Source: a virus. Taken from it: 35,651 bases of DNA. Below are positions 18,901 through 26,400 of the stretch, piece after piece (the first letter of the stretch is position 1; each line of letters starts with the position of its first letter). The DNA lies in the IMG/VR virus record IMGVR_UViG_3300025115_000034, positions 1 to 35,651 of that record. One strand, given 5' to 3'. The position numbers and the translations under genes were made by a program. Below the pieces are notes generated by a model. It was not told the DNA's origin. It searched no databases and saw only the letters and a program-made list of their open reading frames with translations.

Positions 18901-20206
18901 ATTCTGATTGTAATTTTTTAATTTGTTTGTCTTGTTTTATACCACCAATTGATGCCATACCTCCACCTAAGATAGAACCTAATACGACACTTTTCCAGAA
19001 ATCGGTTTTATTATCACCTAATAAGTTACCTAAATATGCTCCAACTGTTTCATCTATATCAGCAATAGGATCGTATCTTTCTCCCCTTTCTGCTGCGGCT
19101 TTAGCTGCTTCTGATATAGTGTATTGCAAACCTTCTTCAAAAAAACCTTCCCAAAATATACCAACTAAAGGATGTTTAGCCACATCCCAAGCATTTTTTA
19201 ATTTTGATATTCTAGGTAACTGATCAACAATTTCTCCTGTTGGTTTTATTACTCCTTTTAATGCTTGAGCAGCTGTACCTCTGCCTGCTGATGCTGATGC
19301 TGAAGCTAATTTAGCTGCTTTAAATCCGTTAAATAACCATTTTTGTGCTAAGATGTTTGGACCTAATAATATTGCAGCATTGCCTCTAAATACAGCAGTT
19401 GCCGCTTTAGATGCACCTTCTACATCATCAGGGAACTGTTTAATATATGAATCATATGTTTCAAGAGCTTCTACCGAAGCTTCGTATCCAGTGTTAAGAG
19501 TGGCTGCTGTCCAATTATCTATTTGTCCAGCAAGTTTTCTAGAGGCTTGTGCAGCTAATCCTGGCTTAGCCAATTTGGACATAGGAGATACAAATTTTGA
19601 AACTTTTGTTCCAACACTTAAAGCTCTTACTAACTGTCCTGGTGCCAACATTCCAATTAAAAATCCTACTCCATCAGCTCCTTCGTTTGCCCAAAACGCC
19701 GAACTACCTAGGTTTTCCCATAAGTTTCCATTAGCTACTGACTTTGGAGTGTAAATCGGCAATTTTTCTTTAATCTCTTCATCTAAAGCACCTACCATAG
19801 CTAACCAACCATTGTTGAAAGAATCCCTCATAGATTCTGCAGTAAAGCCTTGTTTACCCCATTCTACAAAAGCTTCAACTATACCTGGTAGTTTGGCTGC
19901 TTCCATAGCAGCTTTAGCTGCTGCTCTAGGTACAAAATATGCCCATCTCTCTGCTGCGCTTTGTTGAGCAGCTAATTCTTCATTTAGGTCAACCCCTATT
20001 GCAGGATAGTTCTCTCCTAACCTCCTAACCATCTTCTCATGTGAAGCAGGAGTTGAAACATTAATAGGAAAGTCAAATCTATTTGAATCTTTAGTTTCTT
20101 TGTTAAATTCTAAATACTCATTACCGTTAGCATCTTTTTTAACAAATTTACTAAGATCAGGTCTAGATATAGGATCTTGACCTAAAACAGAATTATTATC
20201 AGCCAT
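3944..20206 (-). CDS. Giant virion RNA polymerase polyprotein with zincin and SLOG-like domains
   Basis: 5420 residues from ATG at 20206. Domains by eye: hydrophobic Gly/Ala-rich segments around 155-200 and 405-425; charged coiled coils at roughly 430-760 and 885-1050; Thr/Pro/Lys-rich linkers near 1690-1750 and 1856-1905; a zincin HEAFH at 2023-2027 with E2066 as likely third ligand; an RNAP core with VADGQTW (2969), lysines K3065 and K3085, NRIPTQH (3376-3382) and DFDID (3416-3420); a SLOG-like module about 4330-4520 (LNIAGNGIYTL, then GGQTG at 4458); a second zincin-like EEAAH (4599-4603); and a C-terminal module from about 4776 with the VMADYAGDGSL tag (4837-4847). Known: crAss-like phages package a single-chain RNAP with a DxDxD motif that transcribes early genes. 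Inferred: an ejected protein, perhaps cut into parts. The frame is continuous over 16.3 kb with no frameshift. Domain edges are approximate. Confidence 0.88.
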   Translation of the reverse strand: MADNNSVLGQDPISRPDLSKFVKKDANGNEYLEFNKETKDSNRFDFPINVSTPASHEKMVRRLGENYPAIGVDLNEELAAQQSAAERWAYFVPRAAAKAAMEAAKLPGIVEAFVEWGKQGFTAESMRDSFNNGWLAMVGALDEEIKEKLPIYTPKSVANGNLWENLGSSAFWANEGADGVGFLIGMLAPGQLVRALSVGTKVSKFVSPMSKLAKPGLAAQASRKLAGQIDNWTAATLNTGYEASVEALETYDSYIKQFPDDVEGASKAATAVFRGNAAILLGPNILAQKWLFNGFKAAKLASASASAGRGTAAQALKGVIKPTGEIVDQLPRISKLKNAWDVAKHPLVGIFWEGFFEEGLQYTISEAAKAAAERGERYDPIADIDETVGAYLGNLLGDNKTDFWKSVVLGSILGGGMASIGGIKQDKQIKKLQSEYHKLLKNNYLSYVSKVNDVIKTTTDENGNEVPVFVNGEYQVDPTKVAAGAIIDLNKTMIKELASLYQMLGNEEGFEAIMDQIHFDYMLSYLTVEGGIEVLKQHINHLAETEAKSIDTQNGGKTETTTKYIEEIKKKLLDKAERYREIVEDIYDTHDINFNLKYDKKNSDLFKHFSSTVMNNKLSHKNNLEFFKTRVEKLRKDLSDISKNKISSSTDNIDQQLLDDLNNSYQESLKTDQYDKQQKLTIDRVLANLKEYTERYKESLDELTDLYDLEKQQKDYDQYEKEQLELRKQSEQGAANQEKENESKGFSSAKLEKLFKDHIEDENLMLEGGTKTMSIRHRGYIRVNFEGTSPDGNSITGSKIFQVGNKNNAGNLNLREVLNLKENSLNSTTDFLNGDDTITIGTVDYTDKDNNKKQLRGGIFKVTSVETVRTAAEAKTSNQERAIKKNYENALSFYREHIDTLTSQIKENTETISNLKESLKKIVKEHKNNLLTEKGTERKFYVGSKKEKNTVVRIYKTKTEIEREIKKLDNNQKKLRERVRELRDRRNQVTEDFKTLKIEPGEYLNSLNTLIDSYQKEEVFAEERINISQKAIEEITKYLVHIHRLLKGYNTSIGKALGIDLSDKALGIEFLTEEEKSIVITNVIQDRIEQLVERKFKGNFMDFLDSLPAETIDPLLAGRENAERILDGKLRDLAGFEAAEDNYQQILDESRKQHLLKRRQRDLFLKVYERIVEPRNVDIESLVGKDVEATISPEKMFENMRQSIDDRLGAWEFSPKHPFDMALGWKSFLYSQSNQEDAATNDDVARLFVFINNFAHLRNPKNLKHSRYSFKTMTYDQVGSEKKFVKDKVKFHVGGGVLMTYEQIQAVKASDNKKGIELENTARSDIKLIVKEGNLYLMTDKYGNPFVDKKNKKEILYTSLPDATEKTIGGHDRFTFKKVKLQIVEKLKADPATKDLVGEELIQRINSEVDVIMAKAIEDYKVFRSQLSKDPLILDISSVSPGKKVETREETDVEKAINKNISDVSFFIESIKSEDEVSTDGKDLKMSVRYVSGVHHPVFNGFLYMYHNNRLETVKPKTLGETESVNDIINLFRYVVDKKNPDREAVYSFLKEALYHNKGDDKHRLLIIKKVDETGEPILNEFDRVVFGQDTISIEDLIAGRNLDAFKAFLSNKYWNFDKNALENSTKQDYISYKVDSKGKLSAVIWPAKEGGYKSFLFNDTTQSSKKGRNPSKGTVQLSPAPKSKEGSSFLLAKNPQYINQSVKLRMRGDEALSGEAETIPEISQTGFKEVAEPDVSRSKKTTESKTTEATEGVTLKSPSIVKVEIVFEKTNNPAQSKTMVAYVAFDGENILHNVIADQKNKDFPELEGEAIGLWYGVKHVDEAVTSVLRERHPAEGKSVSFDIPGAQITLIGHKVNAVEKTTTEVKPAQSKKVDIPESKAVPVPGSNKTEIPSAAKTGITEQQEIDAMWEYWGGLTEKMKELNRKYYGKTGETQEEIEQLAAEAAWRLQKQARDKVNNRFARIEKDYSLEDLANTMAWFKQKFPNLPIEIVKGLIEGKAFGRLTHAGKVLISDIAEEGTIYHEAFHVWSQFFLTDAERTKLYNEKRKELGIAELTDNQIEEILAEDFRDYMLQNRKYKFSPKESAKKNFFERIWDAIKSIFNQLLGINIEEETSAIELAFRNIDQNTFSIGDVVNKPTSDFNRIKGLSTKETLQAIKNINYHFFKVVTGDIESGIDTIFNIEQSAPMIYEIIKTMVYEDSLKLSDIPAYQIPIYEKILSNWDELVQKHALFLTQYKVDIREELDEDDKVSRNTQDHIESNKVSIKELLPDGIKILIGSLPSYEDKVSGREAVLKLSDYGMLMTVEFNKSINILQRHLSKSVSLTHMLEKLEKLAVKKPEFSNLIKKLGYSTDIVDGKYVFDISNLNNVQFRLLTQLYTSFSNNRNNPRIANTKNDGTITYAEPLSKTDSEVIKNRWVNKGIAMARSKSSDYISYNDGVYLLNIDKLKKDIISMEAAYGAAKFPIANRILNHLGIEITDNNADISNYDEVFAYFKYLRLEVDSLKASGKQVFELNELYDSRVFENQKELNKLLAQSADNIENDVDLMYFNQEGNMEYSITKESHLSEIVNRLNHFVETGEIHPSILQIMPFNGTVGSLFSTNSKYIQLAQAGNKLELDVIRGTTTEDGKGLDITETTHHDYKKTIVDSVLRGAVPLMRAGNRGMEYTLSMGPVNSSKISRQVFKQDLYNYLRDEVITSIALHMDYTENGAYGRNLRNYNKNARELRVFSFLQNKEYGKEDTLIITKPEDLEIDAEYRTASTITQFIKDEGSPKLTKSPNRKDLTKLQALTDKYIDYNQQTIDYIFDRYIDNIIEKNRTSLLESNIIIKLGDGSYIVPGVSREVIEDKKYLDITLSTKGIMSADSMNKLLLALTYNYFVGSQEQLKLVIGDVAMYETPVDFHKRLSSIASTRKHLSNDKIVIDKLNTEYQRFDAIEHTDRIKAITVNNISFSSDNKDALKVSNDYKKIKVADGQTWGTLDFIRSVHLREGSWADGQEKTYQWEMQTLAIKILNNPEYKEIYNISESVFTDPNGVFYKHTKGVIPTIPMFNGKELKTKDLKQIPPIKPIGVGVLANNLAVAAIDINKMSVAPIFPLIVNNNDNFKLFLSMLNTGTDIISDINSRKAEAIVNETYNPDTKTISLLTKDSSFTYQYYDDYGLQLEIATEEKLKVTYSSQLVRLNTVDLFSKGEILEIHKSLKDKAEEYTATLSEYYIRNKVKLLNELGFKVDKEGEYFLKHDTPESLAIFKDTLTKMFVQRLMPMNVIEGLDLALDSKEKVFDVLTTGNKIKEVLNALVKNQVIKRKVPGEMYVQESNYLYSESLKFYRVENGKVLAMEVMVPLPENWIPWVESIGGIEELNKRIERGEIDERILTFTANRIPTQHINTMEVVKIKKFLPTYVGQRIILPYEIVVKAGSDFDIDKLTSYLKSVKMTRKGPVYKEFLTEENSTVKQRAKELLKNSNFSDLITLLGTDAAEIIKDYYNEIDKTIQDNYKTKKELEKTEEFQSYIEKIEYYNTLEKQAKNQKERESISIERYNYIAAQRRFLSDINEAIEINTEESVRVEEHVAKAIEDLPILKQNSLDAITNRLNELTISSILDVSRFEDLLRPNETNYLRELAENNYNEVFDVEKMDVANYENITQLWYNLNKAQVFWQSLMGVAQSAVHSVAHATTQQHPITLNSLVNIFLEGVGKNESESLKIGFLTDLENRKISYNIAEFISAFVDAEKDPFVFKLNATTEVFPIIAFLNRVGNKAPAGLDIITKFVGSPIVKEYLLRFKKSYSTFAFHNIYEEKDFHSKFFGHKNEIVTEMLSVWNRSKSEGILPTTYEETLAASVIEYFETPVENRNSSIILKKIKDYNYKPLTSKQIQKPNAAQKIQILDNFLMYQFFGRMLGKLNSVTRPDAEFGKTPQELELKLLSKESLEKTLFFSPYDLNNLINNSFLREPFLAKTEAIEMFKNYSLMQKYPILNNFFKSKFIDKFNSFNIKQRDLEKVLNTASDELLNFLYSYKYKSSSATSTYEAMHSRLKDMFRGEKSIAKRLLEISKIKSVQDNELLIALRPAISEFANNLGRSRDYDYITKFNNRFSVDDINNLVASFDELLESDNKEVREFANDLVEFAFLQNGLSSSYINFMNLVPNTAFVKMMDNVLSSIGYDSTITPFLESFEKQFYKNNSNNSDIVPKISYNLKEKRNYIEVFANSKNGKRDFLKTYWLVDSIETYKQKKKLRARPRKEVLLFEKSYKHGKPEIIQKTNEKGVVKKYYKYNLVKKLGDGMRFKEYYFLAYGNIPIINSVLPSNNYDITTTTSETTNKQVSSEIKSPINFLESKSSDYSDRTRKNASADATIAIANYITESKDTDNKASTGEKLTKKVVREQGKKYIAVPIEEGFPIINDKLVDTIVSKLNSVNAKTLNIAGNGIYTLKGKYTQQQIDKFTYELLKAIIESPKLKTKIESIRTGGQTGFDEAGAKAGSKLGIPTTILAPKGWKFRTLDGDISDKSAFMKRFENYKSFNNTQRELPFSLSSNLFQLEDEGEIKELSEEINNNVIDFLNAIGVKINSVKAITDRFGNEIEGANAVARLTQMTIDLADGKLNLKTLPEEAAHFYVHLLPKDSALYLKMATDIVNYPQYIQVKEKYKDLYTTEQQFIDEAIGKLISDKITGSTDLMSDRLVKQSTTWLSKLIEFIKSFFSKGTTDPYAIAANDILSSNLAKLDLKISPKEENAYQLKQDSIKPGVSELFESNPELANAVYSAMGLNTINESEITYTDEEGKPCAKMGGRGSNFTKGSKWEVVKDLKGYPSHAQGGVDIKLGKDGFSFTRGSGQIMAAHGLVLPAVPVMADYAGDGSLYPEEPVINPNNTIQLKEVTVTAEAPTWLKYKREWEKENPFDIDKYVEDRFNNPVGREAISRINEKGWREQLRQEGLKKRNAELDEATKMGLLYQRFNPQGKDDIAVADEQFSKRYGTSPHRYRYDNDSEYRKYYEQQARNATSKIDLPSTDLRRKDVVAPNSMWMYPNLTGESKAQATNFSNTVIGMALPIPGLDAMGKIPSVFKVGKNLIKGVGVVEDVAKAGSKVLNKTDDVVSQLRQELVEKGIVKSQKTPNLPWKEPIRKGIEPWGYGDVAGHNITGSKFKDVKGAIFDGKNPLYKTEEEWLKEQEHIENVQRLLFKENKEVLESKVFYPIPPQPKITKTKSLKEAIDIRDKGRLITKDGEPLYFDAVSNRYATWDMYLGKPQTKHPLYDISELTTSKNDVIYTIKKDFMNTNRIESRFDEYLDAIKSLEKNGKTRMKMIAADDMYKKGDSWIIPDSDKDMFGTMGGFHWEVNKLPDGNYKIFANDIWDLQPFKGKSGVNTITGKIIDKIAEPIGNIEVGKALGIGKPLNVKVGFIVDGKTKKIINTFGLVPAAIATGAAINSQNNKTE
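5665..5701 (-). repeat. 37-bp near-identical repeat, copy 2 (encodes VMADYAGDGSL)
   Basis: Partner of 3708-3744, with 36 of 37 bases the same. It lies in the C-terminal module of the giant gene (residues 4837-4847), about 15 residues before LKEVTVTA. Near-identity in AT-rich, fast-changing phage DNA suggests a recent copy or recombination between the two genes. Confidence 0.85.
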
Positions 20207-20222
20207 AAAATTTAATATATAA

Positions 20223-22391
20223 TTATTTACCTAACAATCTGGTTAATTCAGCTAAAAGATTCTTTTTACCATATAACTCTATATCTTTTCCTTCTGATTT
20301 ATATGGTATCCATTTATCATTTACTTTTACTTGTAAAGTATAAAACTCTTGCCCATCTCTTACTTTAAATGACCATTTAAAATCCTCTAAGTCTTTTTCT
20401 GTAATAAGGGTAGTATTTCTTTCTTTTACAGGACGTGTTGAAAATACTTCCAAGTTTATTAAATTAGCTACTTTACCTTTGTCTGTTGCTGCTCTATGTA
20501 AGTCTTGTAATAAAGCATCTTGAATAATTTCAGGGTTCCCTACTTTAGCAGCAAATTCAATCCACCATCTTATTCCTTCTTTTGTTGCTTTTGTTGGATC
20601 AAACGTAAAATCCATTGATTCAGGGGTACCTTTTCCACTAGGAACTCCAGATACAAGTTTTATAATAGCTAATCCTTCACTGTTAGTTTCAAGAGCTATT
20701 GATATATTAGGAACACCTTCTGGTGATGTTCCAGCTTTTGTTAGAAAATTAGCAACTGCATCATCGTCCCAAAGCCCTGAGTCTTTTTGATTTTTGTTTT
20801 TAAACTCTTTTTGGGTAGGTGTCATCCAAGTTCTATTTGATGTAATATTTTCTACTAATGCCCCAATTTCTGCTCTTGGTATACTTATTGACGGCACACT
20901 TATACTAGATGAAATACTTCTACCTTTAGATAATATATCATTTATAGGTTTTTCTATATTTGTATAATATCCAAAGTTTGGATCACTATACCATTTATTA
21001 AATTCATGTTTAATTATTGTAAGTTCTGAACTATTCCATTCTTCTTCAGCTTGCATTCTTAAATTTGGATCTTTAATAGTACTAAACACTGGAACATATT
21101 GTTCAGAAACCCTATCTACACTAAATGTTAAACCTGGGTATCTAAGCTTAAAATCATGTTCTCTATTTTTTTCTACTTCATACCCTGGTCTAGATTTTTC
21201 TATTTTTTCTGTTCTAGATGTATCTTTAATAACTTCTTTAACAAATTTCCTTAAATTTCTATCAAATCCCAATGCTCTTCTGTTTAGGGTAGTGTTATTA
21301 TAATATTTTACTAATTTTTGAAATATTTGTTGTGTTTCTTCTGGAGTAATGGAAGGTACAATAGAAGCTAAATTATTGCCTAAAACTTCAACCCCCCTAT
21401 TCAATATTTCTTGTGATTGCTCTGAATCTATTATTGAGTCAACTACTGCTTTTGTGGCAATCATATCATCACTTAATTCTCCACTCGCAGATTCCTCATC
21501 AAATCTTTTATTAAAAGACTTTATGTCTTGTACAGCATATGGTATATTTTGTACAGTATTACTTACTTCTGTAAATCTTGCTTCTGGATCTTTTGGTCCA
21601 CTAGTATCTGTTTCGGGCATTTTCATCTTTTGATAAGATGTTCTATATTCTCCAACAAGATTCTGTCTTGCTGCATTCATAGCTGCTTCTCTAATAATAG
21701 GATTATCCATGTATTTTTCAAAAGCAGTACCTTTCATCCAACTATCAAGATAGTCTTGACCTTCTTTCTGTAGCCACGCTTCTGACGCATCAGCATCTTT
21801 AAATCCATATTGTTCTCCTAACTCAGCAAAATATTCAGTTTGGCCCGTAGCTGGGTTTAAAACTCCAACTGATTTATTTATTGGTTTAACCATTGAAGTA
21901 GCATGCTCCTTAGCTGCTGCACCAACCATTTGCATTAAATCTCTGGTATCTAAAGGAGTATATTCGTTTAATGCTGCTTGATTATAGTAGCTAGCTGACA
22001 TGGGGTTATGTTCAGAAAAATAAAATGAACCTAACCTTCTACGATCTTCTTCTGCTTTACTAATTAATTCTTTTTTTCTTTCATTGTATGTCCAGAAAGG
22101 ATCTTTTCTAATGTTAGATATTTCCCTAGCTAACTCTTTTGTATAAGAAGAACTAGCTCTATCAAAATTATTCTTTTTTTCTAATTCTCTAAGTCTTGTA
22201 GAAAACTGATCTAATATTTTATTCTTAGTAGCAGTATCTCCTGCACCTATTGTAGGTATCAGAGAATATTGATCTTGTATTTGTAATTCTCTAGCAAGAT
22301 TATCATCATAAGCTTTTTGATACTCATTTAAAGTACCTTGAAGAGCTTGAGTGTTCGTAGGAACAAACTGAGGTATATAAGGAACTGGCAT
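20223..22391 (-). CDS. Internal virion (cargo) protein, 722 residues
   Basis: Starts with ATG at 22391 (MPVPYIPQFVPTN), one base after the TAG stop of the gene before it, and ends 16 bases before the giant gene. The N-terminal QFVPTN..LQ..L..YQ..YD pattern is one I know from the openings of internal proteins in crAss-like and related gut phages. Residues 20-130 are charged and helical, with many Lys/Glu/Arg. No transmembrane helix, signal peptide or catalytic motif stands out. The C-terminal ~70 residues look like a small beta-rich domain (VRDGQEFYTLQVKVNDKW). Its place between the lysin, the pilot-like protein and the RNAP gene indicates a capsid- or tail-stored protein ejected with DNA. That role is inferred from position only. 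Confidence 0.75.
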   Translation of the reverse strand: MPVPYIPQFVPTNTQALQGTLNEYQKAYDDNLARELQIQDQYSLIPTIGAGDTATKNKILDQFSTRLRELEKKNNFDRASSSYTKELAREISNIRKDPFWTYNERKKELISKAEEDRRRLGSFYFSEHNPMSASYYNQAALNEYTPLDTRDLMQMVGAAAKEHATSMVKPINKSVGVLNPATGQTEYFAELGEQYGFKDADASEAWLQKEGQDYLDSWMKGTAFEKYMDNPIIREAAMNAARQNLVGEYRTSYQKMKMPETDTSGPKDPEARFTEVSNTVQNIPYAVQDIKSFNKRFDEESASGELSDDMIATKAVVDSIIDSEQSQEILNRGVEVLGNNLASIVPSITPEETQQIFQKLVKYYNNTTLNRRALGFDRNLRKFVKEVIKDTSRTEKIEKSRPGYEVEKNREHDFKLRYPGLTFSVDRVSEQYVPVFSTIKDPNLRMQAEEEWNSSELTIIKHEFNKWYSDPNFGYYTNIEKPINDILSKGRSISSSISVPSISIPRAEIGALVENITSNRTWMTPTQKEFKNKNQKDSGLWDDDAVANFLTKAGTSPEGVPNISIALETNSEGLAIIKLVSGVPSGKGTPESMDFTFDPTKATKEGIRWWIEFAAKVGNPEIIQDALLQDLHRAATDKGKVANLINLEVFSTRPVKERNTTLITEKDLEDFKWSFKVRDGQEFYTLQVKVNDKWIPYKSEGKDIELYGKKNLLAELTRLLGK

Positions 22392-22392
22392 A

Positions 22393-23406
22393 CTAATTAG
22401 TTTGAGTTATACTTCTAACATAATCTCTATTCTTAACACTATATTTAGGACCGGATAAACGCCTCATGAATTTATCATAATTGCTTTCCTCATATGGAAT
22501 ATATTCAAATAGTCCATTATCTTTACCATAAGTACTTAGAAAAGCATCTTGTGATCTTTGTGCTCTATAGTCAGCTAATCCGGCAGGTATAGCTGCAAAC
22601 ATATTATCTATATAAGGTTGAGAAGCTTGTCCTTTCTTATAGTCCCAATCAAGTTTATGAAGTTTAAGTTGCATATTGGCTAAAGCTTCTTGAGCACCAA
22701 GTTGAGCATTAGTAGTATCAGACTGCATTTTCATTTGAGCATTGGTGTTGGCTTCCCTCATATATGAATCAGATATTCCACTCCCTAATGAGTCTGTTAA
22801 AGTAGATAACGCACCTACTTGGTTAGCATATGCAGCACCAGGAGATGACATATCTCTACTTGCTCTTAAGGCTACATTAGAAGCAGTATTATATGTTCTA
22901 TTTAAAGCTTCTCTTTCTGGTTCTAAGTTTATATTTGTAGGTGCAACTCTAGGTAGAGAAACAGATTTGGGTACATTTTTGGGTATACTATTTCTAGCAT
23001 TAATAGCACCAAATAAATTTCCTAACATAGAAACCCCTGTTGATATAGCTGTTGGTAAAAAAGATGTTTCTGGTGCTCTCCATGTGCCCTTTATAGGATT
23101 AGTTAACCATTTAGAAGCACTTTGTCCATACATATCCGACAAAGCTCCTGCACCAGTAGTATTAATAGGGGCTACATTTATATTGGTATAGGGTTTTAAC
23201 ACTTGTGTTGCGTTAGTGCCATCAAACTGTTCTGTATTTTCACCTTGGTCCAAACCATTTTCCATACGATAAAGTTCCTGCTCATCTCTAAGTTTCCTAA
23301 GAGCTTCAGTAAGTTCTTTACGCTCAATCTCATCAAATTCTGAACGAGAGTATTTTGCTTTTAGTTCTTTTGCTCTCTGTGCAAAAGTTTTAGTATTCTG
23401 TTTCAT
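22393..23406 (-). CDS. Internal virion protein, DNA-pilot-like, 337 residues
   Basis: ATG at 23406, two bases after the preceding stop; stop TAG at 22393-22395. The first 60 residues are highly charged and probably coiled coil. A short hydrophobic, Gly-rich segment follows (about 118-140, FLPTAISTGVSMLGNLFGAI). The central part is Ala/Gln/Asn-rich and helical (about 165-260), with a repeating ANAQ..AQLGAQEALANMQL-like pattern. One hydrophobic segment plus a long amphipathic helix is the general build of DNA pilot or ejection proteins, and the genomic position agrees. No enzyme motif is seen. The alternative is a structural scaffold of the tail interior. Confidence 0.65.
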   Translation of the reverse strand: MKQNTKTFAQRAKELKAKYSRSEFDEIERKELTEALRKLRDEQELYRMENGLDQGENTEQFDGTNATQVLKPYTNINVAPINTTGAGALSDMYGQSASKWLTNPIKGTWRAPETSFLPTAISTGVSMLGNLFGAINARNSIPKNVPKSVSLPRVAPTNINLEPEREALNRTYNTASNVALRASRDMSSPGAAYANQVGALSTLTDSLGSGISDSYMREANTNAQMKMQSDTTNAQLGAQEALANMQLKLHKLDWDYKKGQASQPYIDNMFAAIPAGLADYRAQRSQDAFLSTYGKDNGLFEYIPYEESNYDKFMRRLSGPKYSVKNRDYVRSITQTN

Positions 23407-23408
23407 AA

Positions 23409-26400
23409 TTAAAATCTATCGCTAAATATGTAAGACTCACCAGTATCAGGATCATCAAATCTAACCTCACCTTTTTCTACTCTAGCTTTTCCGCCTACAG
23501 GTATACCCCCATAAGGACTTTGCTCATGAGAACTACCTTGATTATATTCTGTTAAAAAATCTAAGTTGTTAAGAGAAGTACCTAATGATCCACCTTCATA
23601 ATACTTTGTAATATTTTTTTTACCGGCGGGTAAAAAATTGTCTTGTCCATATCCTACATCTAAAGGTAGTTTCCCCCATCTCCCTGCCATGTCAGAGTTA
23701 TCAAATTTAAAATATTGTGACTCTTCTGAAAAAGTAGGATGCCCTGGTAATTTATACTTGTCTGTGAAGTGTTGGCCTTTAGTCATTGGGGCAAACCCAT
23801 TTTCTTTATAATATCCTCTATAATCATAATAATGGGCTGGGGAATCTGGGTCAGGGTCTAACCCAAGCTCCTTAGATGTTTGTTTATACCACGACTGAAA
23901 TAACTTTTCTCTGTCTGGGTCAAGTTTGGTATGTTTAACAGGACCACCATCAGCATAACTGGGAGTAATCCCTGTTCTCATTATAGCTTTTCTTATTTGA
24001 TCATTTGTACGAGCAACTCCTCTACCAACGTTTTGCCTTATCATCTGCCTAGTTCTACTCTGTATAATTCTATCCTGTTTATTTGGATCTGCGATCAGAT
24101 TATCATTATTATCAAATACTGCTCTCCATTCTTGATTACCTCTGTTATAAATATTTACTCCAGGGGTTGAATCGCCAAATCCAAGTTCTTTAGTAGATAC
24201 AGATGGTCTATAATTAGTTAAAGCTAAACTACTTATAGTAGTTGGTAAAGCTTCTGCTAATCGAGCTGGATCAGCTGAAGGTTTATATAATTTTGGAATA
24301 ATTGGTCCACCTGTAGCATAGGTCATATATTCTCCTTTTCTAGATGCCATTATATCAGCTGCAGATACCTGTGGGTCTTGGTCTTTATGTTCACCACTAA
24401 CTGCACTACCAACCATTCCTCCAACGCCACTTGCCATCATACCAATTCCAGCTGCTTGTCCTCCAGGTACTAAAAAAGTTAATGCTGCACCACCTATAGT
24501 TTGTGCAAGATTACCTACGTTTCCTTTCAACCAACTACCAAAACCGTATTGGTCTACATCATAACCTAAGTATCCGCCATCCGCAAATACTCCAAATTTT
24601 TTATTATTTAATAATACTTTATCTTTCATATTAAGCTTATCAGTTATAGTAGAATAAGAAACTAAATCATTACCTTTTACATCATACTTATTTGAATAAC
24701 TTAAAATCTTATTTACATAAGATAAATCATGGTCTTTAGCATAATCTTTGGATGATTTCTGATCTTCTCCATATTTTTTATCTAAATTATACCTATTAAA
24801 TTTTTGTATAGCTAAATATAACGCTTCTTCATTATTACTAGTCTCGCTTTTAAGTTTACTATAATGGTTTGCTAATATTAAAAAAGCAGCTTTTGCAGAA
24901 TTACCACCTTTGTCATAAAGAGCTTGTATATTAGTTTCAGTTATTCCGTAATCTTTTTTAACGTTTAATTTATTTTTACCAAAATTTGTATCAAATTTTA
25001 TTCTAGCCCAACCTTTTGAAGCTTCATCTTTTTCCCCTTTTATACTTCTTATTCCTTTTATAATTCCAGCAGCTGCTTCTTTATGTGCTAATTCCAAACT
25101 ATTTGGAATCAATGGTATTAGACCTTTCTCACCCATACCTGTTTCTTGGTCCATTATACCAAGTACGGCTTTAGCTATTGATACAAACTCATAATTATCT
25201 AAGTTAAAATCAGACATTGTATATCTACGAAACTTTTCTTTATTGAATTCTGATATTGCATCCTTAGCTACTCTATTATTAGACTCAGTAGTTATAGATA
25301 ATTCCATATCTGGAACTACCGCTTTTTTATCTTTATTTATATTAGGTATTGCTATGTTTTCAACAGTATAGTGTTCAAATCCTTTAATTGATAATTTATC
25401 TAAATATAATTTATTTCTATATTCTCTACCTATATAGTCCTTTCCAGATTTTTTATGTACGTTATGTACAATATATACATAAGGTCTATTAGAATTATCT
25501 ATTTGAATATCACTATCAACTATTGCTGAATGAGTCGGATTTCCAGTTCCTGCGGTTCCTTGATAAGGAGACAACCCTCCAGTATAGATACTAATATGTG
25601 TACCAGGTCTAATTTTTGTTAATTGATCTTTATTAACAGTACCTTTTTTTGAGTCATATATAGATTCTCCACCAGCGTCTATAATATTTTTATGTATATT
25701 CCAGGCACTACCTATTAATCCTATCTTTTTTAAATCTTCGTCTTTTAAAGACGATGCTCTTTTTACATAAGATTGTGAAAACTCTGCACATTGTTTTTCA
25801 TCACAGTATCCCAAAAAACCCTCTTCGTCTGTATACTTAGATGAAAAATTTACTTTCTTACCATCAACTATATCTTTATTATATTGATCTATTGCTTTTG
25901 ATGTGACTTTTCCTAATTTACCGTCAACTCCCGCATTTGAAAATCTATCCTCACCAATATAATAACTATTGTCTTTTAAATATTGCTGTATAGCTCTTAC
26001 TGTAGAAGGCCCTAATTTACCATCGGTTCCGTATTTACCTAAATCATATCCTTCTCTTGCAAGAAACTCTTGTGTTTTCTTAATATTGTTTAAATCAATA
26101 GTTTTAGAATTACTCTTAGAGTATATATCTTGTTTTTGTTTTAAACTGTTTATATATTCTATTGTTTTTGGGTCGTTCATTAAAGTTTGTAACTCATCCT
26201 CCTTTTGAACTGGAACACTTTCTTCAAATGGGACAGGACCTATTTTTTCATCATCTGTTAAAATAATATTGTTAATGATTGATTTATTAATTGGAGTAAT
26301 AGTATTTCTAATAGAACTTTGAGGTGTAATTTCTGGTGAATTATTTAAAAAAGGATTTAGTAGCTTACCGCCATCACTATAGATAACTTTTTTACTACGA

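Noticed and set aside
19353-19754. 133-residue frame on the + strand
   Set aside because: Antisense shadow of the Ala/Gly-rich N-terminal part of the giant gene, which lowers stop frequency on the other strand. No supporting signals.
22742-23191. 149-residue frame on the + strand
   Set aside because: It lies wholly antisense to the 337-residue cargo gene, has no promoter or ribosome-binding site, and its composition mirrors the gene below it.
23408-23470. Possible third promoter upstream of the 337-residue gene (TAGATTTG on the minus strand near 23455)
   Set aside because: The -7-like element is present, but no TTTG lies 19-21 bases upstream, and the site is inside the coding region of that gene's upstream neighbour.
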